Of a DNA stretch of 58,205 nt, positions 26,704 to 34,542 are shown one piece after another. The first letter of the stretch is position 1. Each line of letters opens with the position of its first letter. The stretch covers positions 1 through 58,205 of the forward strand of contig JAJDTN010000120.1 of assembly GCA_022827165.1 (NCBI GenBank), given 5' to 3'. This DNA is from Candidatus Latescibacterota bacterium. GTDB lineage: Bacteria > Latescibacterota > UBA2968 > UBA8231. Both the position numbers and the translations under genes were made by a program. A model generated the notes under the pieces. That model saw only the letters and a program-made list of their open reading frames with translations, was not told the origin of the DNA and made no database searches.

Positions 26704-28083
26704 TTGCCCTCCGACAAGCTACCCAACGTCCTCTGGATCTACGGCGAGGACCTCTCCCCCGACCTGGGCTGCTACGGCACCCCTGCCGTCCGCACCCCCC
26801 ACATCGACCGCCTCGCCTCCGAGGGCCTCCGCCACACCCACGCCTTCGTCACCGCCCCGGTCTGCTCGGCGAGCCGCTCCGCCCTGATCACCGGGACCTG
26901 GCAGACCCACTTCGACGCCCACAACCACCGCAGCAACCGCGACCGGCCGCTGCGGGCCGACATGAGGCTCGTCACCGACTGCTTCCGCGAGGCCGGGTAC
27001 TTCACCTGCAACAGCCAGGGACCCCCTTTCGACCGGCCGGGCAAGACCGACTTCAACTTCCTGCGGGAACGGCCCTTCGACGGCGTCGACTGGAGCGAAC
27101 GAGACGCGGGGCAGCCCTTCTACGCGCAGGTCAACATCACCGACACGCACCGCGTCTTCCAGCCGGACCCGGAGTCCCCCATCCCGCCGGAAGACGTGGA
27201 GCTGCCGCCGTACTACCCCGACCATCCCCTCGCCCGCAGGGACTGGTCCCTCTACCTGGAGAGCATCCAGATCCTGGACCGCAGGGTGGGGCAGGTCCTG
27301 GCGCGCCTCGATGCGGAAGGCCTCGCCGAGGAGACGATCGTCTTCTTCCTGAGCGACCACGGACGCGCCCACCCCCGCTGCAAGCAGTTCCTCTACGACG
27401 GCGGCATCCGCATCCCCCTCATCGTCCGCTGGCCCGGCCGCCTCGAGTCTGGCCTCGTCAGCGACCGCCTCGTGAGCGGCGTCGACCTCGCCCCCACGGC
27501 CCTGGCCCTCGCCGGCGTCGAGATCTCCCGCCACATGCAGGGGCAGGTCTTCCTCGGTCCCGGGGCCGTGGACCGGGACGCCGTGTTCGCCGCCCGGGAC
27601 CGCTGCGACGGCACCAACGACCGCATCCGCTGCATCCGCACGCATCACCACAAGCTGATCCGCAACTACCACCCCGACCGTCCGTACATGCAGTTCAACG
27701 GCTACAAGAAGCTGCAGTACCCCCTCTGGACGCTGATGCCGCTGCTGGCGGCAAGGGGTGAGCTGGCCCCCACGCAGCAGTCGTTCCTCGAGCCGACCCG
27801 GCCCCGGGAGGAGCTCTACGACCTGGAGGCGGATCCCCACGAGCTGCACAACCTCGCGGGGGATCCTGCCCATGAGAGCGTGAGGCGCCGGCTTGGGGGA
27901 CGTCTCGACGCCTGGATCGCGGAGACGGGGGATATGGGCGAGAGGCCGGAGCCTGCGGAAGTGCAGGCTTATTGGGACGAGCACATGGCCGCGGGTTTCA
28001 GGCGGGCCATGGAGGGGCGGGGCCTGTCACCGGAGATCAGCGACGCGGACTACGTGGACTGGTGGGAAGGGCAGTTGCTGTAG
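26704..28083 (+). CDS. Sulfatase (type I, formylglycine-dependent)
   Basis: A 459-residue arylsulfatase-family enzyme. The maturation motif is CSASR at Cys54, oxidised to formylglycine by a separate enzyme. NVLWIYGEDLSPDLGCYG supplies part of the metal site, although the usual Asp-Asp is Glu-Asp here. FFLSDHGRAHPR carries the second. No signal peptide is evident on the TTG start at 26704, and no convincing ribosome site precedes it, so an upstream start or a different export route cannot be excluded. It probably desulfates a sugar or aryl ester. Confidence 0.87.
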   Translation: MPSDKLPNVLWIYGEDLSPDLGCYGTPAVRTPHIDRLASEGLRHTHAFVTAPVCSASRSALITGTWQTHFDAHNHRSNRDRPLRADMRLVTDCFREAGYFTCNSQGPPFDRPGKTDFNFLRERPFDGVDWSERDAGQPFYAQVNITDTHRVFQPDPESPIPPEDVELPPYYPDHPLARRDWSLYLESIQILDRRVGQVLARLDAEGLAEETIVFFLSDHGRAHPRCKQFLYDGGIRIPLIVRWPGRLESGLVSDRLVSGVDLAPTALALAGVEISRHMQGQVFLGPGAVDRDAVFAARDRCDGTNDRIRCIRTHHHKLIRNYHPDRPYMQFNGYKKLQYPLWTLMPLLAARGELAPTQQSFLEPTRPREELYDLEADPHELHNLAGDPAHESVRRRLGGRLDAWIAETGDMGERPEPAEVQAYWDEHMAAGFRRAMEGRGLSPEISDADYVDWWEGQLL

Positions 28084-28143
28084 GTCGCCGAGTTGGTCTG
28101 CGCTTCGATCACGGCGCAATGCTCCATCGCATCGTACGGTTCC

Positions 28144-28740
28144 TCAGCCATGGGACAGGCGGGCGCTCAGCGGTTCCGCCAGCCAGATGGGCATGACGGC
28201 CCGGGCGGCCCCGAGCTCATCCCGATCCGCATCGGACAGCTGGGGGAGGACCGTTTCGAGACCGTCCTCGACCTCCCCGGGCCCCAGCCACGCCAAGGCG
28301 CGGATGGCGTCTCCCGCCTTGCGGTGCGGGGCCGCCAGTTGCCAGCGCGGGGCGTGGCGCAGCTCGACGACGAGCGATCCGAATTGCAGCCGCCGATTGG
28401 GGCCGGAGGTGAGATAGACCGGGCGCACCGGATTCTGCGTGGTCAGGCCCAGGCAGTTGGCCGCGGCGCCTCCACACGGCACGATCGGTTCCCCCCACAA
28501 GGCCTCCAGCGCGGCGAGCGCTTTGCCGACGCTGGGGGCACGCAGGCCGAAGCGGGTCTCGACGGGGCGCATGTAGACGCCCTGGCAGATGCGCATGAGG
28601 TGGGTTGACCGCGCAAGGCGCGACAAGGCCTGGTCGACGGCCGCCCGATTGCCGAGGTGCAGCAGTGCAGCCGGACACAGCGGCGCGGCCTCCGGAAGCG
28701 TGGCGGCATGCTCCATGATGCGCTGGGGAAGCCCGCGCAT
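28144..28740 (-). CDS. DUF6088 (AbiEi-type antitoxin-like) regulator
   Basis: A 198-residue protein. HLGNRAAVDQALSRL, THLMRICQGVYMRP and GGAAANCLGLTTQNPVRPVYLTSGPNRRL are typical of DUF6088, a winged-helix family related to the AbiEi antitoxin. Such genes usually precede an AbiEii nucleotidyltransferase toxin on the same strand. Here the downstream neighbour is the convergent sulfatase, so no toxin is visible. The ATG is preceded by GGAG. It may regulate itself through the upstream inverted repeat. Confidence 0.75.
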   Translation of the reverse strand: MRGLPQRIMEHAATLPEAAPLCPAALLHLGNRAAVDQALSRLARSTHLMRICQGVYMRPVETRFGLRAPSVGKALAALEALWGEPIVPCGGAAANCLGLTTQNPVRPVYLTSGPNRRLQFGSLVVELRHAPRWQLAAPHRKAGDAIRALAWLGPGEVEDGLETVLPQLSDADRDELGAARAVMPIWLAEPLSARLSHG

Positions 28741-28758
28741 GGTCGTGTCTCCGATTGG

Positions 28759-28783
28759 TTTTGTCAGAAATCTAATGCCGAAA
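28759..28783 (-). promoter_or_regulatory. Imperfect inverted repeat and -10 box upstream of DUF6088
   Basis: On the minus strand, TTTCGGCA and TGACAAAA (pairing at 6 of 8) flank a nine-base spacer that contains TTAGAT, a fair -10 box. A TTGCCA lies about 15 bases further upstream. The site is 19 bases before the ATG. It could be an autorepression operator. Confidence 0.35.
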
Positions 28784-28879
28784 GTGACGTTGGCAATCCC
28801 GGCGCAGCCCGGTCCATCTGGAGAGTCGTCTACCAGGAATCCAGGAACGCCTTCGGGGCCGGCAATGCGGGCTCCGGTC

Positions 28880-29599
28880 TCAACCCCCTTCGGTTTGGTG
28901 CCGCTCAACCAACTCGGCCATGCTGCCGAATCGGAAGTCTGGCTCCACCGCCTGCGATGGCGGGAACGTAGCGCCGCCGCCACGGCCTCCCCGCCGGTCG
29001 ATCCAAGCCGTGGCCAGTCCCATCGCCTTCGCCGGCACGTGGTCGTGGAAGAGGCTCTGCGCCACGTGCAGGATGCTCTCCGGGCCGGCGCCGAAGTCGG
29101 CTCTCACCCTGGCCAGCAGGAACTCGAAGTTGGCCGCCGCCGGCTTGTACGAGCCGATCTCCTCGGCGGTGAGCACCGCGTCCCAGGGATCACCGAGGCG
29201 GGCGGCGCTGCCGTGGTAGCTGGCGCGGTCGCAGTTGGTGAGGGTGACCAGCCGGTGGTGGCCCTTCAGCCAGCCCAGCGCCGGGGCCGCGTCCTCGTAG
29301 GCGGGCCAGTCGCCGACGGACCGGCCGAAGCGGCGGCTCTCGGCCTGATCAGTTTCCCCGCCCCATCGCCGGGCCAGGCCGTGGTGAACGGCCGCCAGCA
29401 GGTCCGAGTAGAGCAGGCCGGGGTTCGCCGCCTGGCAGGCCGACTCCTCGCGGGCGAAGGCGGCCAGGGCGTCATCGCGGCGCGGCGGATCGGCCAGCCG
29501 CGAGCAGAGGGGCTGCAGCGCCTCCCAGATCCCGGTCTCCCAGTCGATCAGGGTGCCGTAGGTGTCGAAGGTGAGGACGGGGAAATCGCGCAGGCCCAT
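28880..29599 (-). CDS. HAD hydrolase (2-haloacid dehalogenase type II-like)
   Basis: A 239-residue HAD-superfamily protein. Motif I FDTYGTLID supplies the nucleophilic Asp near residue 12. Motif II VTLTNCD lies near residue 120, then the motif III lysine in GSYKPAAANF and HVAQSLFHDHVPA. Motif spacing resembles type II haloacid dehalogenases, although phosphatase activity is equally possible. It begins nine bases after the 552-residue glycosidase-like gene, so the two are probably co-transcribed. Its substrate could be a sugar phosphate. Confidence 0.8.
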   Translation of the reverse strand: MGLRDFPVLTFDTYGTLIDWETGIWEALQPLCSRLADPPRRDDALAAFAREESACQAANPGLLYSDLLAAVHHGLARRWGGETDQAESRRFGRSVGDWPAYEDAAPALGWLKGHHRLVTLTNCDRASYHGSAARLGDPWDAVLTAEEIGSYKPAAANFEFLLARVRADFGAGPESILHVAQSLFHDHVPAKAMGLATAWIDRRGGRGGGATFPPSQAVEPDFRFGSMAELVERHQTEGG

Positions 29600-29608
29600 G
29601 GGGTCGCC

Positions 29609-31267
29609 TCAACCGGAGCGCTCGCAGGTGCTGCCCGGCGCGAGCCGTTCCTGGCGCCACGGGCTCTCCTCGCCGTCGCCGGGGATTCTCCAGGAGAAGG
29701 CCAGCTGCGTCTCTCCCCCGTTGTGGAAGACCACCATCGTCGAGCGGCGGGTCGTGCCCGACGCGGTCCTGGTGGAGGCCGCCCTGCGCGAGGGGATCGA
29801 CGCCGAGGACGAGATCGCCTCGGCCGCTGACTGCTCCCCGGGTAACGGGCGCACCAGCGAGAGCAGGGTCGGAGGCGGGTGGCTCCTGCCGTCATCCCGC
29901 CGGAACTCCAGCAGCGGCCGGACCTCGCCCTGAATCTCCCGCGTCCCCAGCAGCAGCGGGCCGTAGCACGCCGTGACCGCGCCCTGCCCCCAGTTGCGGC
30001 CGTGTCCCGCGGCCACCGAGCAGACGGCGCCACCCATATCGGCGTGTTCCCGTCCGCCGCGCAGCACGCGCCGGGCCATCTGCAACCGCGTCGCGGCGCC
30101 GCGCAGGGCGCGCGCCGCGTGCCCGATCTCCCCCGTCACCTGCCAGCTCAGGGTCAGGGTGGCCGTGGACGGCTCGCGTACCGGCTTCACCAATCCATCC
30201 TCGGACCACTCGCCCCAGAAGGCCATGTCCGCGCGCTTGCCGACCCCCGGCGCCCGGATGCGCCGCTCCTCGGGAAAGACCAGGGCCAGCCGCTCCGGCG
30301 GGCTCTCGGGCAGAGCTTCCAGCCCCGACCGGATCTCCGCGTCGAGGCCGGTGTCGGCGAAGGTCCAGCGGTAGTAGCTCAGGGCCGCCGCCGCGGGATC
30401 GTTGCAGGGGTCGTCGAGGCTGGTCACCAGGGGCTCCACGATCCGCCTCGCCGCCTCGCGGAAGACCTCCTCGCCGGACAGCAGCCAGAGATCGCCCAGG
30501 GCGTAGACCGCGCCCGAGGCCAGCAGGTTCTCGATGCCGGCGAGCGGGTCCCCGGGAAGGTGGTGGGCGCTGGCGGCGATCCCGTGCAGACCTCTCGCGT
30601 CCACCTCGGCCTCGTCGAGCCCCTGGCCGTCGAGGGTCCACAGCAGCGGCATCGGCTCCGGCGCCGCCACCAGGCGCCCGGCCCGCTTGCGGCCATGGCG
30701 CAGGGCCCACTCCAGGTAGCGCTCCTCCCCCGTCACCCGGTGGGCGGCGAGGGCGATGTGGAGGAAGCGGAAGTGCTCGGCCAGCTCGAAGGCCTCGCAG
30801 TCGTCGTTGGTCACGCACCGGGTGCCGATGCGGTAGCCGACGAAGGTGTCCTGCGAGTCGTCGTACCACGGCGGGACCTCCGCCACCCAGTTGCCGATGT
30901 GCTCGGCGGCATCCGCCAGCAGCGAGACCGCCTCGGAATCCCGCGGCTGCAGGCCGATGTAGCGCGGCAGGAAGAGCAGGAACGGTTCCGGCCCGTGATG
31001 GGCCTCGGCCTCGGGCTCGTACCCGTGGAGGCACTCGCGCTCCACCCAGCCCTTCAGAGCCGCCTTCAGCGCCTCGAAGTGGCGCAGGACCGCCTCGTCG
31101 CCGGTGACCAGGTAGTGGGGGAACCACGCGAGGGCATAGTTGGCCTCGTCCTCGCCGCCGTCGTTGGGGCCGGGCGGATCGAGGCGCCGGCTCTGCTGGA
31201 GCCAGTGGTCCATTTCGGACCGGAGGGCGGTGTAGGCGCTATAGCTTTGTTGAATCTGATCCTTCAT
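29609..31267 (-). CDS. Six-hairpin glycosidase-like protein
   Basis: A 552-residue protein without a clear signal peptide. Repeated helical-hairpin segments with aromatic and acidic pairs (EANYALAWFPHYLVTGD, HFRFLHIALAAHRVTGEERYLEWAL, YYRWTFADTGLD) fit an (alpha/alpha)6 toroid, as in glycoside hydrolases or beta-L-arabinofuranosidase-like proteins. The C-terminal 200 residues look beta-rich. I do not recognise an exact family and no catalytic residue can be named. Co-directional with the HAD gene, and the genomic context suggests carbohydrate handling. Confidence 0.55.
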   Translation of the reverse strand: MKDQIQQSYSAYTALRSEMDHWLQQSRRLDPPGPNDGGEDEANYALAWFPHYLVTGDEAVLRHFEALKAALKGWVERECLHGYEPEAEAHHGPEPFLLFLPRYIGLQPRDSEAVSLLADAAEHIGNWVAEVPPWYDDSQDTFVGYRIGTRCVTNDDCEAFELAEHFRFLHIALAAHRVTGEERYLEWALRHGRKRAGRLVAAPEPMPLLWTLDGQGLDEAEVDARGLHGIAASAHHLPGDPLAGIENLLASGAVYALGDLWLLSGEEVFREAARRIVEPLVTSLDDPCNDPAAAALSYYRWTFADTGLDAEIRSGLEALPESPPERLALVFPEERRIRAPGVGKRADMAFWGEWSEDGLVKPVREPSTATLTLSWQVTGEIGHAARALRGAATRLQMARRVLRGGREHADMGGAVCSVAAGHGRNWGQGAVTACYGPLLLGTREIQGEVRPLLEFRRDDGRSHPPPTLLSLVRPLPGEQSAAEAISSSASIPSRRAASTRTASGTTRRSTMVVFHNGGETQLAFSWRIPGDGEESPWRQERLAPGSTCERSG

Positions 31268-31467
31268 CCTGCCAAGGGCTCCCGTAATTGCAGAAAGACC
31301 TCAACCCTCGCTTGCCCTCAAGCTATGTCATGTCTGCCGGAAGCACACCGCGCCGTTCGCGGATCGGCGCGGGAACCCCCTCGCGAATCTGCGGCCGACA
31401 GTCGAACGCCATTCCATTCCGGGCTCACATTTCTTCGGAGGTCGACATCTCTCTTTCCTGCTGGCAT

Positions 31468-32166
31468 ATGAGAGTGGCCGCCTGCCTCTTCCTGCTTCTG
31501 CAGGGGTGCTCGGTCCAGGACGATACCTGGATGGGTCTCGAAGTCGAGCCGGAGAGTCGATGCTCGCCCTACGACCGCGCGCGGGACTACCGGTACTCTC
31601 AGTCCCTGGAGCCCGCCATAGCGGCCCGGATGGGAGGCATCCGATGCCGGTACACGGGCAGGCTCTACCGCAGCCTTCGACAGACCCATATCGAGCATGT
31701 GGTCGCCTTGAGCGAGGCCCACGACTCGGGCCTGTGCGCGGCGGATGCGGCCACGAAGCGGAGGTTCGCCAACGACCTGTTGAACCTGACGCTCTCCGAT
31801 CCTGGCGTGAACTCCCAGAAGGGTGGGAAAGATGCCGGGGAGTGGATGCCGCGGATCGATCCACGCGGGTTTGCGGAAACCGTCATCCAGGTGAAGCTCA
31901 AGTATGGCTTGAGCATCGACCGAAGGGAGCGGGCAGCCCTGGAGAAAGCTCTGGACGGCCACAGAGTGGCACCTCCTGACTCCATGCGAATCCCGGCCGA
32001 GTTGCCAGAGACGGAGGGGAGTCCTCTCGATCTGTGGGACGATAACGGGAACGGGAGGATTACCTGCGCGGAGGCAGAACGCCACGGCATTGCCCCGGTG
32101 AAGCGCGGCCATCCGGCGTACGTCTACATGACGGACGGTGACGGCGATGGGTGGGTTTGTGAGTAG
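31468..32166 (+). CDS. HNH-type nuclease lipoprotein (DUF1524/Excalibur)
   Basis: A 232-residue secreted lipoprotein. The signal peptide MRVAACLFLLLQGC ends in a lipobox. THIEHVVALSEAHDSG near residue 74 and NDLLNLTLSDPGVNSQKGG near 102 match the HNH site of DUF1524/GmrSD-C-like nucleases. The C-terminus is an Excalibur calcium-binding motif, DGDGDGWVCE, preceded by DDNGNGRITCAEA. ATG at 31468 was chosen because the longer frame puts unlikely sequence before the signal. Base composition is lower in GC than its neighbours. Likely an extracytoplasmic DNase; target unknown. Confidence 0.8.
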   Translation: MRVAACLFLLLQGCSVQDDTWMGLEVEPESRCSPYDRARDYRYSQSLEPAIAARMGGIRCRYTGRLYRSLRQTHIEHVVALSEAHDSGLCAADAATKRRFANDLLNLTLSDPGVNSQKGGKDAGEWMPRIDPRGFAETVIQVKLKYGLSIDRRERAALEKALDGHRVAPPDSMRIPAELPETEGSPLDLWDDNGNGRITCAEAERHGIAPVKRGHPAYVYMTDGDGDGWVCE

Positions 32167-32382
32167 GGGCATCCCGAGATAATTCGGCAGGGGGCTGGCC
32201 ACAGCGCGAACGACAGGTCTGGCGACCACCGGAAGCGCACTCGCGGGCAGATGGCAGGGGCCAGTCCCGCAGCATCGGCTGTGCTCCGATGCCGGGTCGA
32301 AGATCTCCGGACCGAGTCCGCAGGATCCCATGGCAAGGCACCGGACATCCTCCGTCCGATTGGCCTCAAGCGGCGACCGATC

Positions 32383-32400
32383 CAACTAAGATTTTAGTTG
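32383..32400. promoter_or_regulatory. BlaI operator O1
   Basis: A perfect 18-bp palindrome: CAACTAA, GATT spacer, TTAGTTG. Its last three bases are the first three of the -35 box, so bound repressor would block RNA polymerase. The arms are identical to those of O2. Confidence 0.82.
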
Positions 32401-32426
32401 ACATGCGCCGCGGCGCCGGGTATGTT
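32398..32426 (+). promoter_or_regulatory. Promoter of the blaI-blaR1-like operon
   Basis: TTGACA (32398-32403), a 17-base spacer, then TATGTT (32421-32426). It lies between and overlaps two operator palindromes. The same promoter type with TATGTT precedes the HU gene. The upstream 216 bases (32167-32382) hold no recognisable gene. Confidence 0.8.
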
Positions 32427-32428
32427 CT

Positions 32429-32446
32429 CAACTAAACGCTTAGTTG
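32429..32446. promoter_or_regulatory. BlaI operator O2
   Basis: Second perfect 18-bp palindrome with the same arms and an ACGC spacer. Its centre is 46 bp from that of O1. It covers the expected transcription start and ends just before the AAAGGAG ribosome site. Confidence 0.82.
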
Positions 32447-32460
32447 AAAGGAGCAGCCGC

Positions 32461-32868
32461 ATGGCTCAGAAAGGGGGACCCGACAAGAGGCTGACCCCGC
32501 TCGAGACGCTGATCATGAACGTCCTCTGGGACGATTCGCCCGCCGCCGTCCGGCAGGTCCAGCAGCGGCTGGAGTCGGTCAAGCCCATGGCCTACAACAC
32601 CGTCCTGACCATGATGCGCATTCTGCGGGAGAAGGGCTTCCTGGTCTCGGAACGCGAGGGCCGGTCCGACCTCTACCACCCGGTGGTGACGCGCCAGGAC
32701 ATGGCGCGACGGTCCCTGGGCGAGGTCATGGACTCCTTCTTCTCCGGCTCGGCCGAGGCGCTGGTCAGCCAGCTGCTGGACGGCCAGTCCCTCACCGAGG
32801 AGGAGCTGAGATCGATCCGCGCCGAGCTGGACCGGGCCCTCCAGCGCAGAAGGGGGAAGCGGCGATGA
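32461..32868 (+). CDS. BlaI/MecI/CopY-family repressor
   Basis: A 135-residue winged-helix repressor. LTPLETLIMNVLWDDSPA, VKPMAYNTVLTMMRILREKGFL and GRSDLYHPVVTRQD form the DNA-binding domain. A C-terminal helical dimerisation domain follows. In this family cleavage by a membrane M56 protease relieves repression. The ATG follows AAAGGAG. The stop overlaps the start of the M56 gene by four bases. It should repress its own operon through the two palindromes upstream. The signal may differ from beta-lactam because no lactamase is present nearby. Confidence 0.92.
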   Translation: MAQKGGPDKRLTPLETLIMNVLWDDSPAAVRQVQQRLESVKPMAYNTVLTMMRILREKGFLVSEREGRSDLYHPVVTRQDMARRSLGEVMDSFFSGSAEALVSQLLDGQSLTEEELRSIRAELDRALQRRRGKRR

Positions 32869-34535
32869 GCGCGGCCCTGAACGGGCTGGGCCACCAGCTC
32901 TTCGCGTGGCTGGGCTCGCTGAGCATCGAGCTGGTGGGGCTGGCGCTCCTGGTGCTGGCGCCTTGCCGTCTGGTGAAGTCGCCGGCCCTGCGCCACCTGT
33001 TGTGGCTGGCCGTGCTCGTCAAGCCGGTCGCCGCCGTTGTGGTCAGCTCCCCCTACACGGTATTCGCGCCCTTGGCGGCGTTCGTGCAGCCCGGCTGGGA
33101 TGCCCTCCCCGCCTCGCGGGTCGAGCACCCGGCGCTGACGCCCTTGGCAGCGGCTCCCGCGGCCTTCGCCCCAAGCAGCGTGCCGTTTACCCCTGCCGCC
33201 TGGGGAGCGCTCCTGTGGCTCGTGGGCACGACGTTGCTCATCGGGAGGACCCTGGCCGGCTTCGGCATCCTCCGGCGACTCCGGCGGCAGGCGCATGTGC
33301 AACAAGAGGGTCCGCTCTTCGAGGCCCTGCGGCGGGCGCGCGCGTCCCTCGACTGTCACCCCGGGGTCGATGTGGCGACCTCTCCTTCCATTCGCTCGCC
33401 CATGGTCCTCGGCATCCTCAGACCGCTCATCGTCGTTCCCGCCGATCTCGTGCAGAGACTGCGGGGTGACGAGTTGACCCTGGTCCTCATGCACGAACTG
33501 GCCCACGTGCGCCGCTGCGACAACCTCACATTGCTGCTGCAGAGACTGGTCACGGCCGCCCTGTTCTTCCATCCCGCCGTATGGCTTTGCGGCCGCATGC
33601 TTCGGCGCGAAGCCGAGCAGGCCTGCGACGATCTCGTGGTATCCGCCGCCGGCCGCGCGGAAGCCTATGCGCGCGGGCTCGCCCTGGTCGCCGAAGAGGC
33701 GGCTCACTCCAACCCACGAACCAGAAGAGTCCCCATGATGAGCACCTTGGCCGCCACCGAGTCCGATCTCTCGCGGAGGATCCGCCGGACGCTGGACGGT
33801 CGGGCGTCCCGAATGGGGCCGCGGGCGCGCGTGCTTGCGGTGGTACTGCTGTTCCCTCTGGCCGCCGTGACCCTGCCCTCGTACGGCGCTGCAGACGACT
33901 GGGTGGGGGGCGAGCCGGCACCGGCCATCGATCCGGACACAGTCCTGACGTTCGAGGAACTCAAGGAGAGATTGCGCGGGCGCATGCAGGCGATTGCCGA
34001 CAGCTTGGGCGATGAAGAGAGCGAGAGGCTGGAGGCGGAATCAGTCCTTCGGGCAGCAGTCCTTCGGGCGATCGCGGAGGTAAGGGATATCCGGATATCC
34101 GGAGAGAAGCAGGTGGGGACCGACCCGGACGATTGGTCCGCGGAATTGAGGGCCCAGCTCCTCGCGCTCAAGCCCGACAGCACGACGGATGAAGTCTTGG
34201 AGATTCTCCGAAACGCCCGCGCTGGAACAGTGTTCTACTGGTACGGCGTGCGCGTCAACGATCGCAAGGAACGCGCAGACCTGTTCCTCGTGGTGGATCA
34301 GGACGGCAACATGAAGCTGAACGACAAGCCTGTGACCCTCTCCACCCTTGGAGAAGAGCTGGGAAAGCAGCAAAGCCTGATGGACAGCACCACCACGATC
34401 GTCATCCAGACAAATGAGAGTGAGGAACATGAACGGGCATCGCAGCGGCAGATCGTCGAGATCATGGACATCGCACGGAAGACAGGGCTCGTCGATCATG
34501 TCCTCCCTATGGAGGAGCCGCCACCCGGACGATAG
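32865..34535 (+). CDS. M56 metalloprotease (BlaR1-like) with ExbD-like C-terminal domain
   Basis: A 556-residue membrane protease. The first 100 residues are hydrophobic helices. The zinc motif HELAH is near residue 210, with EAEQACDDL near 250 supplying another ligand. A further helix follows near residues 315-337. Instead of the penicillin-binding sensor of BlaR1, the C-terminus (about 472-556) resembles the periplasmic part of ExbD/TolR: LNDKPVTLSTLGEELG, TTTIVIQTNE, then QIVEIMDIARKTGLVDHVLP. It is translationally coupled to the repressor and probably cleaves it on sensing an envelope signal; the ExbD likeness is my pattern reading and is unverified. Confidence 0.85.
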   Translation: MSAALNGLGHQLFAWLGSLSIELVGLALLVLAPCRLVKSPALRHLLWLAVLVKPVAAVVVSSPYTVFAPLAAFVQPGWDALPASRVEHPALTPLAAAPAAFAPSSVPFTPAAWGALLWLVGTTLLIGRTLAGFGILRRLRRQAHVQQEGPLFEALRRARASLDCHPGVDVATSPSIRSPMVLGILRPLIVVPADLVQRLRGDELTLVLMHELAHVRRCDNLTLLLQRLVTAALFFHPAVWLCGRMLRREAEQACDDLVVSAAGRAEAYARGLALVAEEAAHSNPRTRRVPMMSTLAATESDLSRRIRRTLDGRASRMGPRARVLAVVLLFPLAAVTLPSYGAADDWVGGEPAPAIDPDTVLTFEELKERLRGRMQAIADSLGDEESERLEAESVLRAAVLRAIAEVRDIRISGEKQVGTDPDDWSAELRAQLLALKPDSTTDEVLEILRNARAGTVFYWYGVRVNDRKERADLFLVVDQDGNMKLNDKPVTLSTLGEELGKQQSLMDSTTTIVIQTNESEEHERASQRQIVEIMDIARKTGLVDHVLPMEEPPPGR

Positions 34536-34542
34536 AACTCTT

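Noticed and set aside
28144..28983. Longer upstream start for the DUF6088 gene
   Set aside because: The extra 81 residues cross the promoter-like inverted repeat and overlap the HAD gene end; the conserved domain begins at the ATG at 28740.
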